From assembly GCA_011392765.1 (NCBI GenBank), contig WYCW01000003.1, positions 478,465 through 542,464 on the forward strand: a stretch of DNA of 64,000 nucleotides, given 5' to 3'. Made by a program: the position numbers and the translations under genes. This stretch comes from Candidatus Thiosymbion ectosymbiont of Catanema sp. Cochon2018 (GTDB lineage: Bacteria; Pseudomonadota; Gammaproteobacteria; Chromatiales; Chromatiaceae). Of the stretch, positions 25,984 through 34,646 are shown piece by piece. Every line of letters begins with the position of its first letter. Within the stretch, counting starts at the first letter, position 1. A model generated the notes under the pieces. That model was not told the DNA's origin and did not search any database. It saw only the letters and a program-made list of their open reading frames with translations.

Positions 25984-27690
25984 ATGGGAGATAATGGCTT
26001 TTCGGCTTTCTTTGAGCGTATCAAACAGTGCCCCGGTAATGAGCATGAGCAGGGCTATTTACGTGTCTTTCTCGTCTCCATTATCTCGCTGTATATCTAT
26101 GTTCTCGCGGTGCATCCCCAGGTTACCTTCGAGGTAAGAGACAAAGCGGCGGTACAGCAGGCAATATCGATTATCTACCCGATATTTGCCGCTTATGCGC
26201 TGGTGTTCTTTTATTGGCTGTACCGGATGCCGGTGAAGGTGCCGGTACGCCGCATCCTATCGAACTTTATCGATCTGCTGAGTCTTTCCATCGCCATGTA
26301 CCTCAGCGATGACTGGGGAAGCGTACTTTATCCGGTATACCTATGGATTTCGATCGGCAGCGCGTTCAGATTCGGATCAGTGTACTTAGTTGTAAGTGCA
26401 ATCCTCTCTATTCTGATGTTTGCCGTGGTGATATTCACGACGCCGTTCTGGTTGAAGCATCCGACAATCAGTATCGGTATGCTTCTGGGATTGCTTATTT
26501 TACCCCCTTACATCGCCCTTCTGTTAAAACAAAAAAGCGATGCGCTAAGAAAGGCAGAGATAGCGAACTATAAGGAACGCTTTCTAGCTGCGATCAGTCA
26601 CGAATTGCGCACCCCCTTGCAGAGTATTATCGCCTTGTCCGAGTTGTCCCTGCAAGCCGCTCATCGAGACAATGCACCCGACTACATGCACCGGGTCAAT
26701 GGTGCGGCGCAGCACCTGCTTTCGCTGATCAATGATACGCTGGATCTTTCAAAGATGGAAAACGGCAAGCTCATACTCGGTGAGCTTCCGTTCGACATCC
26801 GTGAGACAGTAGCCGCGGTAAAGGCCCTGGCACTGCCCCAGGCTGAAAGCAAACACCTGGTATTCATGGTTAATATCGCAGGCGATGTCCCGGCTGGAGT
26901 GATTGGTGACGAGCTGAGAATCAGACAAATCCTGATCAACCTGAGTTCGAATGCGATCAAGTACACGGAGTCGGGTGAAGTTGTACTTGCTGTTCGTGTT
27001 CTGAAGCTCGACGATGCGTCTGTCCGGTTGCGGTTCTTTGTCGAGGATACGGGTATAGGTATTAAAGCGGATGATCTCGGGAAGGTGTTTCAATCATTCG
27101 TGCAAGTTCACAATGACGGTAAAACGCGTGTCGGCAGCGGGCTGGGTCTGGTGATTTCCAGGCAACTGGTGGAGTTGATGGGTGGTGAGATTACCGTTAC
27201 CAGCGAGTACGGCAAGGGCAGCCGATTTACCTTCGAGGTCGAACTGCCCCGGGCAGCACCGCAGCCTATTGATATCCCGGCACCGGACGGCGACAAAACG
27301 ACCGGTGATAACTTATCCGGACTGCATATCCTGATTGCCGAAGACAAAGCGCTGCTTCAGTTTGTCTATAGACAGATCTTTAAAACCAGGCACTGCCGGT
27401 TGACCATAGTCGATGATGGCGAGGCCGCGCTGCAGGCGCTGCGTACCCAACGCTATGATCTGGCAATACTGGATAACCAAATGCCTTTACTCACCGGCCT
27501 GGAATCAGCGGCGATATGGCGGCGTGAGGAGCAAGGTCCACGCATGCCGATCATTTTGCTTACTGCCGATGCTACGATCACCGATCGGGAAGAAGGTGCG
27601 AGCGCTATTGATTTGATCAAGACCAAGCCGATCAACCCGCCCGATCTTATCAGGGACGTCGAGTCTCTGGCCGGTTCTGTTTCCTCATAA
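25984..27690 (+). CDS. rpfC: RpfC-like hybrid sensor histidine kinase for DSF
   Basis: Start ATG 25984 (GAGG 13 bp upstream) is preferred over GTG 25942, because the resulting N-terminus (MGDNGFSAFFERIKQCPGNE then HEQGYLR) has the length and the H-x-Q motif seen before the first helix of RpfC. Five hydrophobic helices span about 20-185. The kinase core has SHELRTPLQ (phospho-His about 206), N box NLSSNAIKYTESG, DTGIGI and GSGLGLVISRQLV. A receiver follows with Asp about 497 (LAILDNQMPLL) and Lys in KTKP. Xanthomonas RpfC continues into an Hpt domain, but this 568-aa protein ends after the receiver. No HD-GYP regulator RpfG is in the window. Confidence 0.9.
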   Translation: MGDNGFSAFFERIKQCPGNEHEQGYLRVFLVSIISLYIYVLAVHPQVTFEVRDKAAVQQAISIIYPIFAAYALVFFYWLYRMPVKVPVRRILSNFIDLLSLSIAMYLSDDWGSVLYPVYLWISIGSAFRFGSVYLVVSAILSILMFAVVIFTTPFWLKHPTISIGMLLGLLILPPYIALLLKQKSDALRKAEIANYKERFLAAISHELRTPLQSIIALSELSLQAAHRDNAPDYMHRVNGAAQHLLSLINDTLDLSKMENGKLILGELPFDIRETVAAVKALALPQAESKHLVFMVNIAGDVPAGVIGDELRIRQILINLSSNAIKYTESGEVVLAVRVLKLDDASVRLRFFVEDTGIGIKADDLGKVFQSFVQVHNDGKTRVGSGLGLVISRQLVELMGGEITVTSEYGKGSRFTFEVELPRAAPQPIDIPAPDGDKTTGDNLSGLHILIAEDKALLQFVYRQIFKTRHCRLTIVDDGEAALQALRTQRYDLAILDNQMPLLTGLESAAIWRREEQGPRMPIILLTADATITDREEGASAIDLIKTKPINPPDLIRDVESLAGSVSS

Positions 27691-28117
27691 GTGGATAGCG
27701 GGGGTTCCTTCCGGGGCCACCGAATAATAATCACTGCTGAAACCGGTTGCTTTCTATCAAGTTATCATTCGGTTGCCCTGGGGTCCCTCCATCCTTCAAC
27801 GTAGCGTCGAGCTTCCTGCACAGCGATTCCCACCAAGGCAGGGAGAACTCGTGGAAACCTCGCTTGCCTGCCTTTCGCGGTGAGATACAGGCGATCCCCT
27901 GCGACCTCCCGCATCGCCTCACCCCATTTCTGCAATAGGGCTACTCCGTTCTCGTTCGTGAGATGTCGCACGCAGCAGGGTGCGGCATTCCCCGTCAACG
28001 GCCCACCGATACGGATCCTCTCCGTCCGATGAATGAACCTCCACGGCATCCATTGTCGGTACCCAACCCCGAAATATCTCAGTGATGCGTATGGTAAGGA
28101 TTCTGTCTCGAAGTCAT
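27691..28117. other. Non-coding or decayed spacer
   Basis: No supported gene. A minus-strand frame at 27765-28049 has 94 codons (ending AVQEARRYVEGWRDPRATE) and a second frame overlaps with MDAVEVHSSDGEDPYRWAVD, which could be two parts of a frameshifted gene, but neither matches a family I know. Confidence 0.4.
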
Positions 28118-28278
28118 AGAAGACTATCAGGGCGAGCGCGTATAAATTTCTTATCGATCAACAAATTGCTACCAGCTCCCAAGCGCCGGCGCGGAGCGCG
28201 TAGATACTCTGTTCCGATGCAAGTCCAATTTGTCTCCTGATCCACAAAAATTCACCTTCGATACATAAATTAGATTGA

Positions 28279-29271
28279 TCACGCTGCCGTTTCGAGGGGG
28301 GTGTAGAAGCGGCTGCTGTCGAAGGGGGTGCGGTTCTTGAGCATGGCGTGGATGGCGTGCAGGAGCTTGCGCATGACGGCACAGAGAGCCTGGAGCTTCT
28401 TCCGGCCACGGTTCTCAATCAGATGGTGGTAGTAGGCCCTGACCGTGGGATCATGTTGTGCGGCGCTGAGTGCGGGCATGTAGAGCGCGATGCGCAAGTA
28501 GCGGTTGCCGGCTTTGGACAGGCGTGGTTTCTTGTTCACGCTGGTCCCGGATTGGTGGGCGCGGGGATCGAGTCCGGCCATGGCAACCCATTGTTTCGCG
28601 GTCATGTCCTCCGGCATGACCAGGAGTTCACCGAGGAGCTGGATGGCGCTGGCGGCGGCGATGCCGGTGACGCTGACGAGGAGTTCGAAGATCTGCTGGA
28701 GTTCCTCCTCGCTAGCGATGAGGGCCAAGACCTGTTGGCGCAGGTGCTCGATGTTGGCCTCGAGTTGGGCGATGCTGTGGTGCAGCTCGACGATCAGGAA
28801 GTCGGGCGTGGTGGCGGTTTGCTCCGCGGCATGGAGCTGGTTCTTGGTTTGGGTTCGGAGCTTGTTCAGCGCCGCGATGCGGCGGGCACAGGCGCGGATG
28901 GCGAGGGCTAGATCATCGGGGCGTTGCCAGGGCTCGAAGGGCATGCGGAGGGCGAACTCAGCCAGGACAGTGGCATCGACAGCATCGGTCTTGGTGCGGG
29001 TCTGCATGGCCTCCGCGAAGCGTTTGGCGGCCTTGGGGTTGATGACCATGACCGCAAGCCCGGCGTCATCCAGGGCGAGGGCCAAATCGAGGTGATACTG
29101 GCCGGTGGCTTCCAGGCAGACGCGGGTCACCGTTGCCTTGCGCAAGCGGTTGACCAAGGTCTGATGCCCTTGGGGGGTATTGTTGAATTCACGGGGTTTT
29201 CTGGTGCGACCGTCGCGAGCAATGACCAACGTGACGGTTTTGCTGCTGACATCGATTCCGGCAACGTTCAT
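28279..29271 (-). CDS. IS110-family transposase (DEDD recombinase), intact
   Basis: A full-length 330-aa recombinase. The RuvC-like N-terminal domain has GIDVSSK (Asp7), CLEATG (Glu54) and KTDAVDA (Asp96, Asp99), the DEDD set of the family. A coiled coil (about 120-200) leads to the Tnp20-type C-terminal domain with VTGIAAASAIQLLGEL, WVAMAGLDPR and SGTSVNKKPRLSKAGNRYLR, where the catalytic serine is expected. Members of this family recombine IS ends with target sites using a structured bridge RNA made from the IS flank. All key residues are present, so the element may be active. Confidence 0.93.
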   Translation of the reverse strand: MNVAGIDVSSKTVTLVIARDGRTRKPREFNNTPQGHQTLVNRLRKATVTRVCLEATGQYHLDLALALDDAGLAVMVINPKAAKRFAEAMQTRTKTDAVDATVLAEFALRMPFEPWQRPDDLALAIRACARRIAALNKLRTQTKNQLHAAEQTATTPDFLIVELHHSIAQLEANIEHLRQQVLALIASEEELQQIFELLVSVTGIAAASAIQLLGELLVMPEDMTAKQWVAMAGLDPRAHQSGTSVNKKPRLSKAGNRYLRIALYMPALSAAQHDPTVRAYYHHLIENRGRKKLQALCAVMRKLLHAIHAMLKNRTPFDSSRFYTPLETAA

Positions 29272-29523
29272 GAGCGGTTCCTCGGAAGCAAAAAAGGCGC
29301 TAGGATCATGACCTGGTTCCCCGACCCTGGACCCTCGCCTACCGACCTTGTGTATGCAGGCTCACGAGCGCAGCTCATGGCCTCGGATACTCTCCGGTAT
29401 GGGCGAAGAGGGCGGGGAGCCAATCTACGGACAGGCTCAAGGCCTCAGGTTGGGACGGCTTCCCCAGGTACTCTTCATCAAATCCTTTTATACCTCATCC
29501 TTGGCTTTCCCTTGGAAACAGAA
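29272..29523 (-). ncRNA. Candidate bridge-RNA region of the IS110 element
   Basis: In IS110-group elements the non-coding segment upstream of the transposase encodes the bridge RNA. Here about 250 bp precede the ATG at 29271 and have no coding frame of note. They contain several short inverted stretches, for example GAGCGCAGCTC and GGCCTCGGATACTCTCCGGT. Secondary structure was not computed; the location follows from family knowledge. Confidence 0.35.
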
Positions 29524-29668
29524 CATACAAGGTTGGGCAAAGCCGGATCAGGGACGATCCGGCGTGCCCAACATCAGCATTTCGTTGGGCACGGCGCACC
29601 GTCCCTGGCGCGCCTTTGCCCAACCTACAAGATCATGTTTTCGGAGGGATTTATATGCGCTCGCCCTG

Positions 29669-29984
29669 AGAAGACTATAAAGCGTCTTTAACGCCTAGCC
29701 AGGGAAAAACAATCGTCTCATGATGTCAACAGCTCATTCATTGATTGCCGAAAGGCACAACCCAAACCCAATCAAGCGGAAAACCATACCGCTATTTGAA
29801 AACAGGAACAACGGGACCTGCAAAACATTAGTGATCGATACCCATACGGGCACTGAAGGGAAGCCGCGGGTTGGTGGTGAGAAGGGTGTGATAGGGCGGC
29901 TTGTCCTCCCTCCGGCATCGCGGCTTCCCTCGAGTGTCTGCATCGAGAGTAGACGAGTCCATTCACACTGCGGGAGTGACCGGC
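29669..29984. other. Spacer without supported gene
   Basis: After the MITE target duplication the 315 bp hold no recognisable gene. A plus-strand frame from 29720 runs through in a frame different from the Cro-like gene and is probably a shadow. Confidence 0.5.
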
Positions 29985-30248
29985 ATGACCAAGGCGGAGG
30001 CAATCCGGATGTTCGGGAGCAAGAAGGCATTGGCGGATGCGATGGGCGTCCACCGGAGCCTGATCTCGAAGCTGCCGGACGAGCTGCCCACCAAATACAG
30101 CGACCGGGTAACGGGGGCGGCGATTCGGCTGGGCCATGTGATCCCGCGACCGGTCGCCGGCGGCCGGCAACTGGAACGAGACCCGGCCGAAGACGGACAT
30201 TCCGGCACAGTCGGAGCACCACGCACGCCTTCCGGCTCGATGTCATGA
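29985..30248 (+). CDS. Cro-like helix-turn-helix regulator, 87 aa
   Basis: ATG 29985 has GGGAG 8 bp upstream. MTKAEAIRMFGSKKALADAM GVHRSLISKLPDELP is the Cro/YdaS-type pattern: a short N-terminal helix, then a helix-turn-helix with ALADAMGVHRSLISKL as recognition unit. The tail (about 50-87) is Arg/Gly-rich and may be disordered. Such stand-alone Cro-like proteins are usually phage-derived. No phage gene is nearby. Codon use resembles the core genes. Confidence 0.75.
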   Translation: MTKAEAIRMFGSKKALADAMGVHRSLISKLPDELPTKYSDRVTGAAIRLGHVIPRPVAGGRQLERDPAEDGHSGTVGAPRTPSGSMS

Positions 30249-30344
30249 ACGAGGAAGTAAGCTCCGCCACCGGAAGTCGAATCATGCTGACAGATGCTCA
30301 ATATATCGATTTGTCTCGTGAGAGTTTCAAGAGACTTCAGAGCT

Positions 30345-30570
30345 AGGATTCCTTGAGAGACCTGCATCTTTACAAATGAGTCAAGTTTGTGCGCTGCACA
30401 AAAATAGTTCTGCCTCTTGTTAGGCAGGAATCGCAAATCCTTTGAACCACGGAGGCAGACACGGATAAACACGGATTGTGATCCGTGTTTATCCGTGTCT
30501 GCCTCCGTGGTTCTTCGGTGCGGTCGGTCACGCCTCGTCGGTCTGAGGCGAAGCCTCGTTAGGAGGTGTA
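30345..30570. repeat. Family B composite repeat, inverted copy
   Basis: Reads as the reverse complement of the copy at 18106: CAAATGAGTCAAGTTTGTGC, then GGAATCGCAAATCCTTTGAA, then palindrome arms CACGGAGGCAGACACGGATA and its complement, then GTCACGCCTCGTCGGTCTGA. Confidence 0.85.
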
Positions 30571-30633
30571 CAGAGAGATAAGTATGATTTTCTATCGATT
30601 GCCTTGCTCCGAAAACAAGATTATGTAAGAAAA

Positions 30634-30890
30634 TATACTGCCACACGGCACAATCTGCGCATTTCACTCCCTCTCCCTCCGAGGATGTCGCAAAAGTCCT
30701 TTCGAACCACAGAGGACACAGAGAACACAGAGAGGGGGACGGGCCAATTCTCTGCGTTCTCTGTGTCCTCTGTGGTTTAAACTTCATAGACTGGCAGCTG
30801 AGGCCACCGCTTTTGCGACACCCTCCGGCGCAGAGAGGGCGGGGGAGAGGGGGAAATTCAAAAGCTCGGATTGTGCCGTGTGGCAGTATA
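30634..30890. repeat. Nested palindromic element with 22-bp perfect arms
   Basis: TATACTGCCACACGGCACAA plus TC at 30634-30655 recurs inverted at 30869-30890. Within it GTCGCAAAAG/CTTTTGCGAC forms a second pair, and the innermost pair is CGAACCACAGAGGACACAGA against TCTGTGTCCTCTGTGGTTTA. This looks like three small palindromic repeats inserted one inside another. Confidence 0.8.
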
Positions 30891-30903
30891 GAAAGACTCG
30901 GTG

Positions 30904-31287
30904 TCAGGTTCCGGACTGAACCGAAAACTCGGCCGTAACTGCGGCACGTGTCGATTCTATTGTCGCGGGTAGATCTCTACCAACTTCCTCGGCAATTCCG
31001 AACTCGCCTGATTTCAGGGCAGTACCGAGTTTCATGCAAAGTAATTCCAGCGCGGGCATTCCCCCTTGCTGTGCATAACCAACCGTGGCATGTAGCAACG
31101 CGCGGATTCCGGCCGGATCACTGCGATAACAGGAGACATCCAAGAGTGCCGCCAGCTCACCCCCATCGGCAAACGACTCCAGAATTTTATGAACGACATG
31201 GTCCCGAACAGCCGGAATATCATGGGCCATAGCCAGTGCCTGCGCGGCGTCATAATGGGGGATGTTATCCGAATTGTCGATAGCCAT
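30904..31287 (-). CDS. Small Hpt-like protein (degenerate), partner of the response regulator
   Basis: A 127-aa helical protein from ATG 31287. The segment ALLHATVGYAQQGGMPALEL followed by LCMKLGTALKSGEFGIAEEV resembles the HxxKG-x-LGA...L-x-LE-x-A-x-GD layout of histidine phosphotransfer domains, but the Lys-Gly after the histidine is changed to Val-Gly. It may be a degenerate Hpt or only share the fold. Before insertion of the neighbouring MITE its ATG would have followed the response-regulator stop codon by about 4 bp, so the two were once a tight operon. Function beyond this is inference. Confidence 0.6.
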   Translation of the reverse strand: MAIDNSDNIPHYDAAQALAMAHDIPAVRDHVVHKILESFADGGELAALLDVSCYRSDPAGIRALLHATVGYAQQGGMPALELLCMKLGTALKSGEFGIAEEVGRDLPATIESTRAAVTAEFSVQSGT

Positions 31288-31310
31288 ATGGTTATATCCT
31301 GATTATTCCG

Positions 31311-31701
31311 CAATGCCATTAAGTTAGCTGCTGGCCGCTTGTCGTAGGATGGACGTAGGATGCGGTGAGCGCGGTATACCGTAGCAGGATTACACCAATC
31401 CCGACCGCGAACCGCATCGATGGTGCGGTGAGCGCGGTAGGTCTTATCAGGATGACACGACGAGGGGGCGCGAACCGCATCAAGGGATGGCCCGTGCCCA
31501 ACACCTTGTTGGGCACGCCCACCGTCCACAGATGCGGTTCGCGCCTGGCGGTGGTGCAGTCCGGAAAGGACAACACACGCTCACCGCATCCTACGGGCTT
31601 TGCCCAACCTACGAATCGCGCGCATCAATCCGCGAGGATTCGTGTAATTTGTGATGCTTCCTCTCTTTTGCCGGCCGGCAACGCTTAACTTAATAGTATT
31701 G
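31311..31701. mobile_element. Family E MITE, enlarged copy (391 bp), with target duplication
   Basis: Ends CAATGCCATTAAGTTAGCTG and CTTAACTTAATAGTATTG. The flanks GATTATTCCG (31301-31310) and AATTATTCCG (31702-31711) are a 10-bp duplication with one change. It is longer than other copies because GTAGGATGCGGTGAGC hairpins and a family D hairpin (about 31494-31612) sit inside it. It supplies the stop codon of the response-regulator gene. Confidence 0.88.
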
Positions 31702-32400
31702 AATTATTCCGAGCCTGACGCAGGCGCGGAAGATGAGAATATGGGTCCTGACACCGAGAATGGATTTGATCTCCACGATCTTCTTATCAACGTATTTCTT
31801 CCCGGTCGGCAGCACATCGGCGATCTCAGTGGGAGACAATCCTTCCAACAACAACCTGAGTACATCTCCTCTACGCCCTTTAAGCAACTGAGTACGGATA
31901 GGCTCGTTCGAATCGACTTCCAGTGAGTCGATTGCGATTTGGAAACGAGGCACGACGTACCTGCCGCCCCGCTTGACCTGTTCAATGGCCCAGCAGATCT
32001 GTTTCGGCACGGTGCCCTTGTCGAGAAAACCACTGGCTCCCGCGTCGAGAAGATCCTTCACCAACGGGGGATCCGCATTACCGCTCAACAACACGATCGC
32101 CGTATTCGGACTTTGCCGCTTGAGCGCTTCCAGCGACGGCGCATCACACGGCATGGGTCTATCCCCGCGCTTATTCGGCATCCAGACATCGCACAGCAAA
32201 ACGTCCGGGGACGTCTTTCTCAGGGTCCTGAACACCTGGGAGCGATCGGAGCAGATTTGAACCACCTCCATCCTCCCGGATGAGGCCGAGTACAGGAGGT
32301 CGGGAAGCACGTCGGCGAGCAGATCATGATCTTCGGCGATGACGATTGTGGTCTTCCCGGATGTCGGTACAGTACTTCCATTGCCTTGTATCTCTACCAT
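31690..32400 (-). CDS. NarL/FixJ-type response regulator, C-terminus altered by MITE insertion
   Basis: About 236 aa from ATG 32400 (a TTG at 32424 is also open). The receiver domain has TIVIAEDHDLL, phospho-acceptor Asp in VLLCDVWMPN and Lys in GFLDKG. The LuxR-type helix-turn-helix spans KGRRGDVLRLLLEGLSPTEI and KYVDKKIVEIKSILGVRTH. The last residues IIQYY and the TAA come from the MITE end; joining the flanks restores IIRI and a TAA just before the Hpt-like start codon. The change is only at the extreme C-terminus, so the protein may still work. The cognate kinase is not adjacent; RpfC is 4 kb away. Confidence 0.88.
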   Translation of the reverse strand: MVEIQGNGSTVPTSGKTTIVIAEDHDLLADVLPDLLYSASSGRMEVVQICSDRSQVFRTLRKTSPDVLLCDVWMPNKRGDRPMPCDAPSLEALKRQSPNTAIVLLSGNADPPLVKDLLDAGASGFLDKGTVPKQICWAIEQVKRGGRYVVPRFQIAIDSLEVDSNEPIRTQLLKGRRGDVLRLLLEGLSPTEIADVLPTGKKYVDKKIVEIKSILGVRTHILIFRACVRLGIIQYY

Positions 32401-32595
32401 AAATAAGCGCCATAATTTTACCAAATTTTCGACTATACAGGCTCTCTGTAGGGAGCCGAAAGGCGTCTTTGACGCCTATTCAATTTGAACGGTTGCTGTT
32501 CGCTGAGGCCGGAGAAGTTCTCGGTGCCTTCCGGCAATAGTCGGTCGAGTGCTGGCAGCGCGGGGATCGAGCTTCAATAGAAAATATGCCTCTGT

Positions 32596-34422
32596 CTATT
32601 GGTGGACCCGGAAATAGCAGGTCAGTTCGGGCAGATCGACCTCCCGCGGCGTCAACCGGACCCGACTATTCAGCTCGGGATTCCCGCGCAGTCTCACCTG
32701 CGCTTCCAAGGCCAGCTCCGGAATCAACACCACCGCCTTGTGCTCGCCCTTATCGACCACTATCCCCTCTCCTTGCCACTGCGGATCGGCACGTAGGTAG
32801 ACCAGCTTCCAATGCTGATTGGAAAGCCGCTCGGCACGCCGCACGGCGGCGGCGGCCGTCTCCGCCTCGGCAATGCGCGCGGCGACCTGTCGGGCATCGA
32901 GCAATCGGTTTCCGGCCAGCCAGGCCCGAATCTGCTGGTGTACCAACAGATCCGAGTAACGCCGTAGCGGACTCGTCGCCCGGGCATAGCGGGTCATTCC
33001 CAGACCGAAGTGGGGCCCTGGGACGCCGGTGAGCTGCGTTGGTTTGAAACGCCGGCGGTAGGCATACATAGCCGCCAGGTCCGCAGGCCGCTCGACCTGG
33101 TCCGGCGCCGCTTGGGTCGCAAAGGGGATCGGAATCTCCCGTTCCAGGCAGAATCCGGCCGCGGCCTCACCGGCCATGAGCATGGCATCCGTTACCAAGC
33201 CGCGGCTGCGCAGCCGCGGCAGGGATCGAATCATCACCTTGCCGTCGCGCACCCGCACACTGACCTCGGGCAGCTCGATCGCGGCGGCGTTTCGGGCAGT
33301 GCGACGTGCGCGAAACCGCTCGGCCAGGACATTCAGCCGGGCCAGGGGCGACTCCCCGAGCCGTTGCTCGGCCATCTCGTAAGTCAGCCGTTCGACCCGT
33401 ACCCAGGTAGTGCGGATATCGACATCCGTCAGCTCACCGGCCTCCCCGCACCGAAAGCCGAAGGACAAGGCGGGAGAAACGGGTTGCAGACCGAGTCCCA
33501 GACGCTCCGTCACCGCCAGGGGTAGTATCTTGACTGTCCGCTCCGGCAGATACTGATTGGCACCCCGGGCCCGGGCCTCAGGCTCCGGGTCGCTATCCGG
33601 CGCCACCAGGGCGGCCACATCGGCGACGTGTACCCAGATCCGATCGCCGTCCAGGCTCAGGGCGTCATCCGGATCTTGGTTACCTTCATCGTCGATGGCG
33701 TAAGTAGGCAGGTAAGTCAGGTCGAGACGTTTTTCGGGCGGGAGATCCGGCACCGGCAGGTCCGGATCCGCAGTCGGCAACCGGTTGCGTGCCGGGTAGG
33801 GATTATGATCCCGCGACCAATAGCCGACCTGAATCAGGGCACGGTGCGCGTTCTGCACCGTCTCCTGGTAACCCAGGGCCCGGAGAATGCGGCTGCCGGT
33901 GGTCTCACCGAGGGCCAGGCGCACCACCTCTTGCAGGCGTTCCCCATCCTGCGGGGCGGGCCGGGCCCGTCGCAACCGTTCCAGAAACTCGTTCCAACTC
34001 TGCTCGGCGGCGGCCTTGGCTGCCTGCTCGGCCCGGTCCTGCTCCACCTCGCGGCGCGTTCGCACCCGGACCGCCTCCGGGGTACCTTCGAAATAGAGCC
34101 CCTCCGCTACCAACTGCCAGGCGGCCCAGGTCGTCGCCGGAGAGTGCTCGCCGAACATCAGCTCGGTGAGCTCGCTCAGAGTGGTTTCACTCCCCTCCAG
34201 GAGCTCCCAGGCCTCGGCAAGCTCACCCCCCCGCGGGCCAAGCTCGGCCAGGTTATACAGCGGTCCGGGGTGCAACAACCTGACGTCCTTGGGGCGGACC
34301 CGCTTGATTTGTCCGCCCTCGAGCTCGATATCGATCTTCTCACCGAGCGCCAGGACGCGCGCGGGCCGAACCTTGTAGAGCACCAGGCTGTCCGGCCGCA
34401 GGGTGGCTTGATTCTGTACCAA
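32596..34422 (-). CDS. RNB-domain exoribonuclease (RNase II family)
   Basis: The frame opens at ATG 34494, but the TTG at 34422 has GGAGG 10 bp upstream and excludes a Pro/Gly-rich non-conserved stretch, so 608 aa is preferred. The RNB catalytic domain (about 230-530) has YAIDDEGNQDPDDALSLDGD, whose aspartates bind Mg for 3'-5' hydrolysis of single-stranded RNA. HVADVAALV and TRYARATSPLRRYSDLLVHQ are conserved parts. The N-terminal region is not a classic cold-shock pair. It is shorter than RNase R and close to RNase II-like proteins. It is divergent from tpiA. Confidence 0.9.
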   Translation of the reverse strand: MVQNQATLRPDSLVLYKVRPARVLALGEKIDIELEGGQIKRVRPKDVRLLHPGPLYNLAELGPRGGELAEAWELLEGSETTLSELTELMFGEHSPATTWAAWQLVAEGLYFEGTPEAVRVRTRREVEQDRAEQAAKAAAEQSWNEFLERLRRARPAPQDGERLQEVVRLALGETTGSRILRALGYQETVQNAHRALIQVGYWSRDHNPYPARNRLPTADPDLPVPDLPPEKRLDLTYLPTYAIDDEGNQDPDDALSLDGDRIWVHVADVAALVAPDSDPEPEARARGANQYLPERTVKILPLAVTERLGLGLQPVSPALSFGFRCGEAGELTDVDIRTTWVRVERLTYEMAEQRLGESPLARLNVLAERFRARRTARNAAAIELPEVSVRVRDGKVMIRSLPRLRSRGLVTDAMLMAGEAAAGFCLEREIPIPFATQAAPDQVERPADLAAMYAYRRRFKPTQLTGVPGPHFGLGMTRYARATSPLRRYSDLLVHQQIRAWLAGNRLLDARQVAARIAEAETAAAAVRRAERLSNQHWKLVYLRADPQWQGEGIVVDKGEHKAVVLIPELALEAQVRLRGNPELNSRVRLTPREVDLPELTCYFRVHQ

Positions 34423-34587
34423 CGCGCCGAAACCTCCAGTACGCGGATTCCAAGGGCCCCTTAAGATCCGACCAGACCCGAAGTTCGGTATCATACCTCG
34501 TCATCGAACGGGATTCCCTGATCGCCCCTGCGAACATGAACACAATCCGCTCCTTCAGACTCACTTCATGTCGGACAAGACCGGCAG

Positions 34588-34616
34588 TTGATTTTCAACG
34601 TTCGAAAAGCTAGCAT
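34588..34616 (+). promoter_or_regulatory. Candidate sigma-70 promoter for tpiA-secG
   Basis: TTGATT at 34588-34593 and TAGCAT at 34611-34616 are separated by 17 bp, about 30 bp before the tpiA ribosome site GAGG. The -10 box is a weak match, so this is tentative. Confidence 0.35.
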
Positions 34617-34646
34617 AATTATCTTTTATAGGTAGAGGAAGTGATT

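Larger units (their letters stand above)
28204..29523 (-). mobile_element. IS110-family insertion sequence inside the MITE
   Basis: Boundaries are inferred from where similarity to MITE/family D sequence stops on the left (after GAGCGCGTAG) and resumes on the right (AAGGTTGGGCAAAGCC). The unit carries one transposase gene on the minus strand, 75 bp of 3' flank and about 250 bp of 5' flank. No terminal inverted repeats were seen, as expected for IS110. Exact ends are uncertain by several bases. Confidence 0.75.
28128..29668. mobile_element. Family C MITE interrupted by an IS110 element, with 10-bp target duplication
   Basis: Ends CAGGGCGAGCGCGTATAAAT and TTATATGCGCTCGCCCTG. The direct repeat AGAAGACTAT lies immediately outside both ends (28118-28127 and 29669-29678), so the whole 1.54-kb unit sits in one target site. 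The left 75 bp equal those of the 198-bp MITE at 18315, and the right about 140 bp are its family D interior plus right end. The IS110 unit separates the two halves. Confidence 0.9.
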
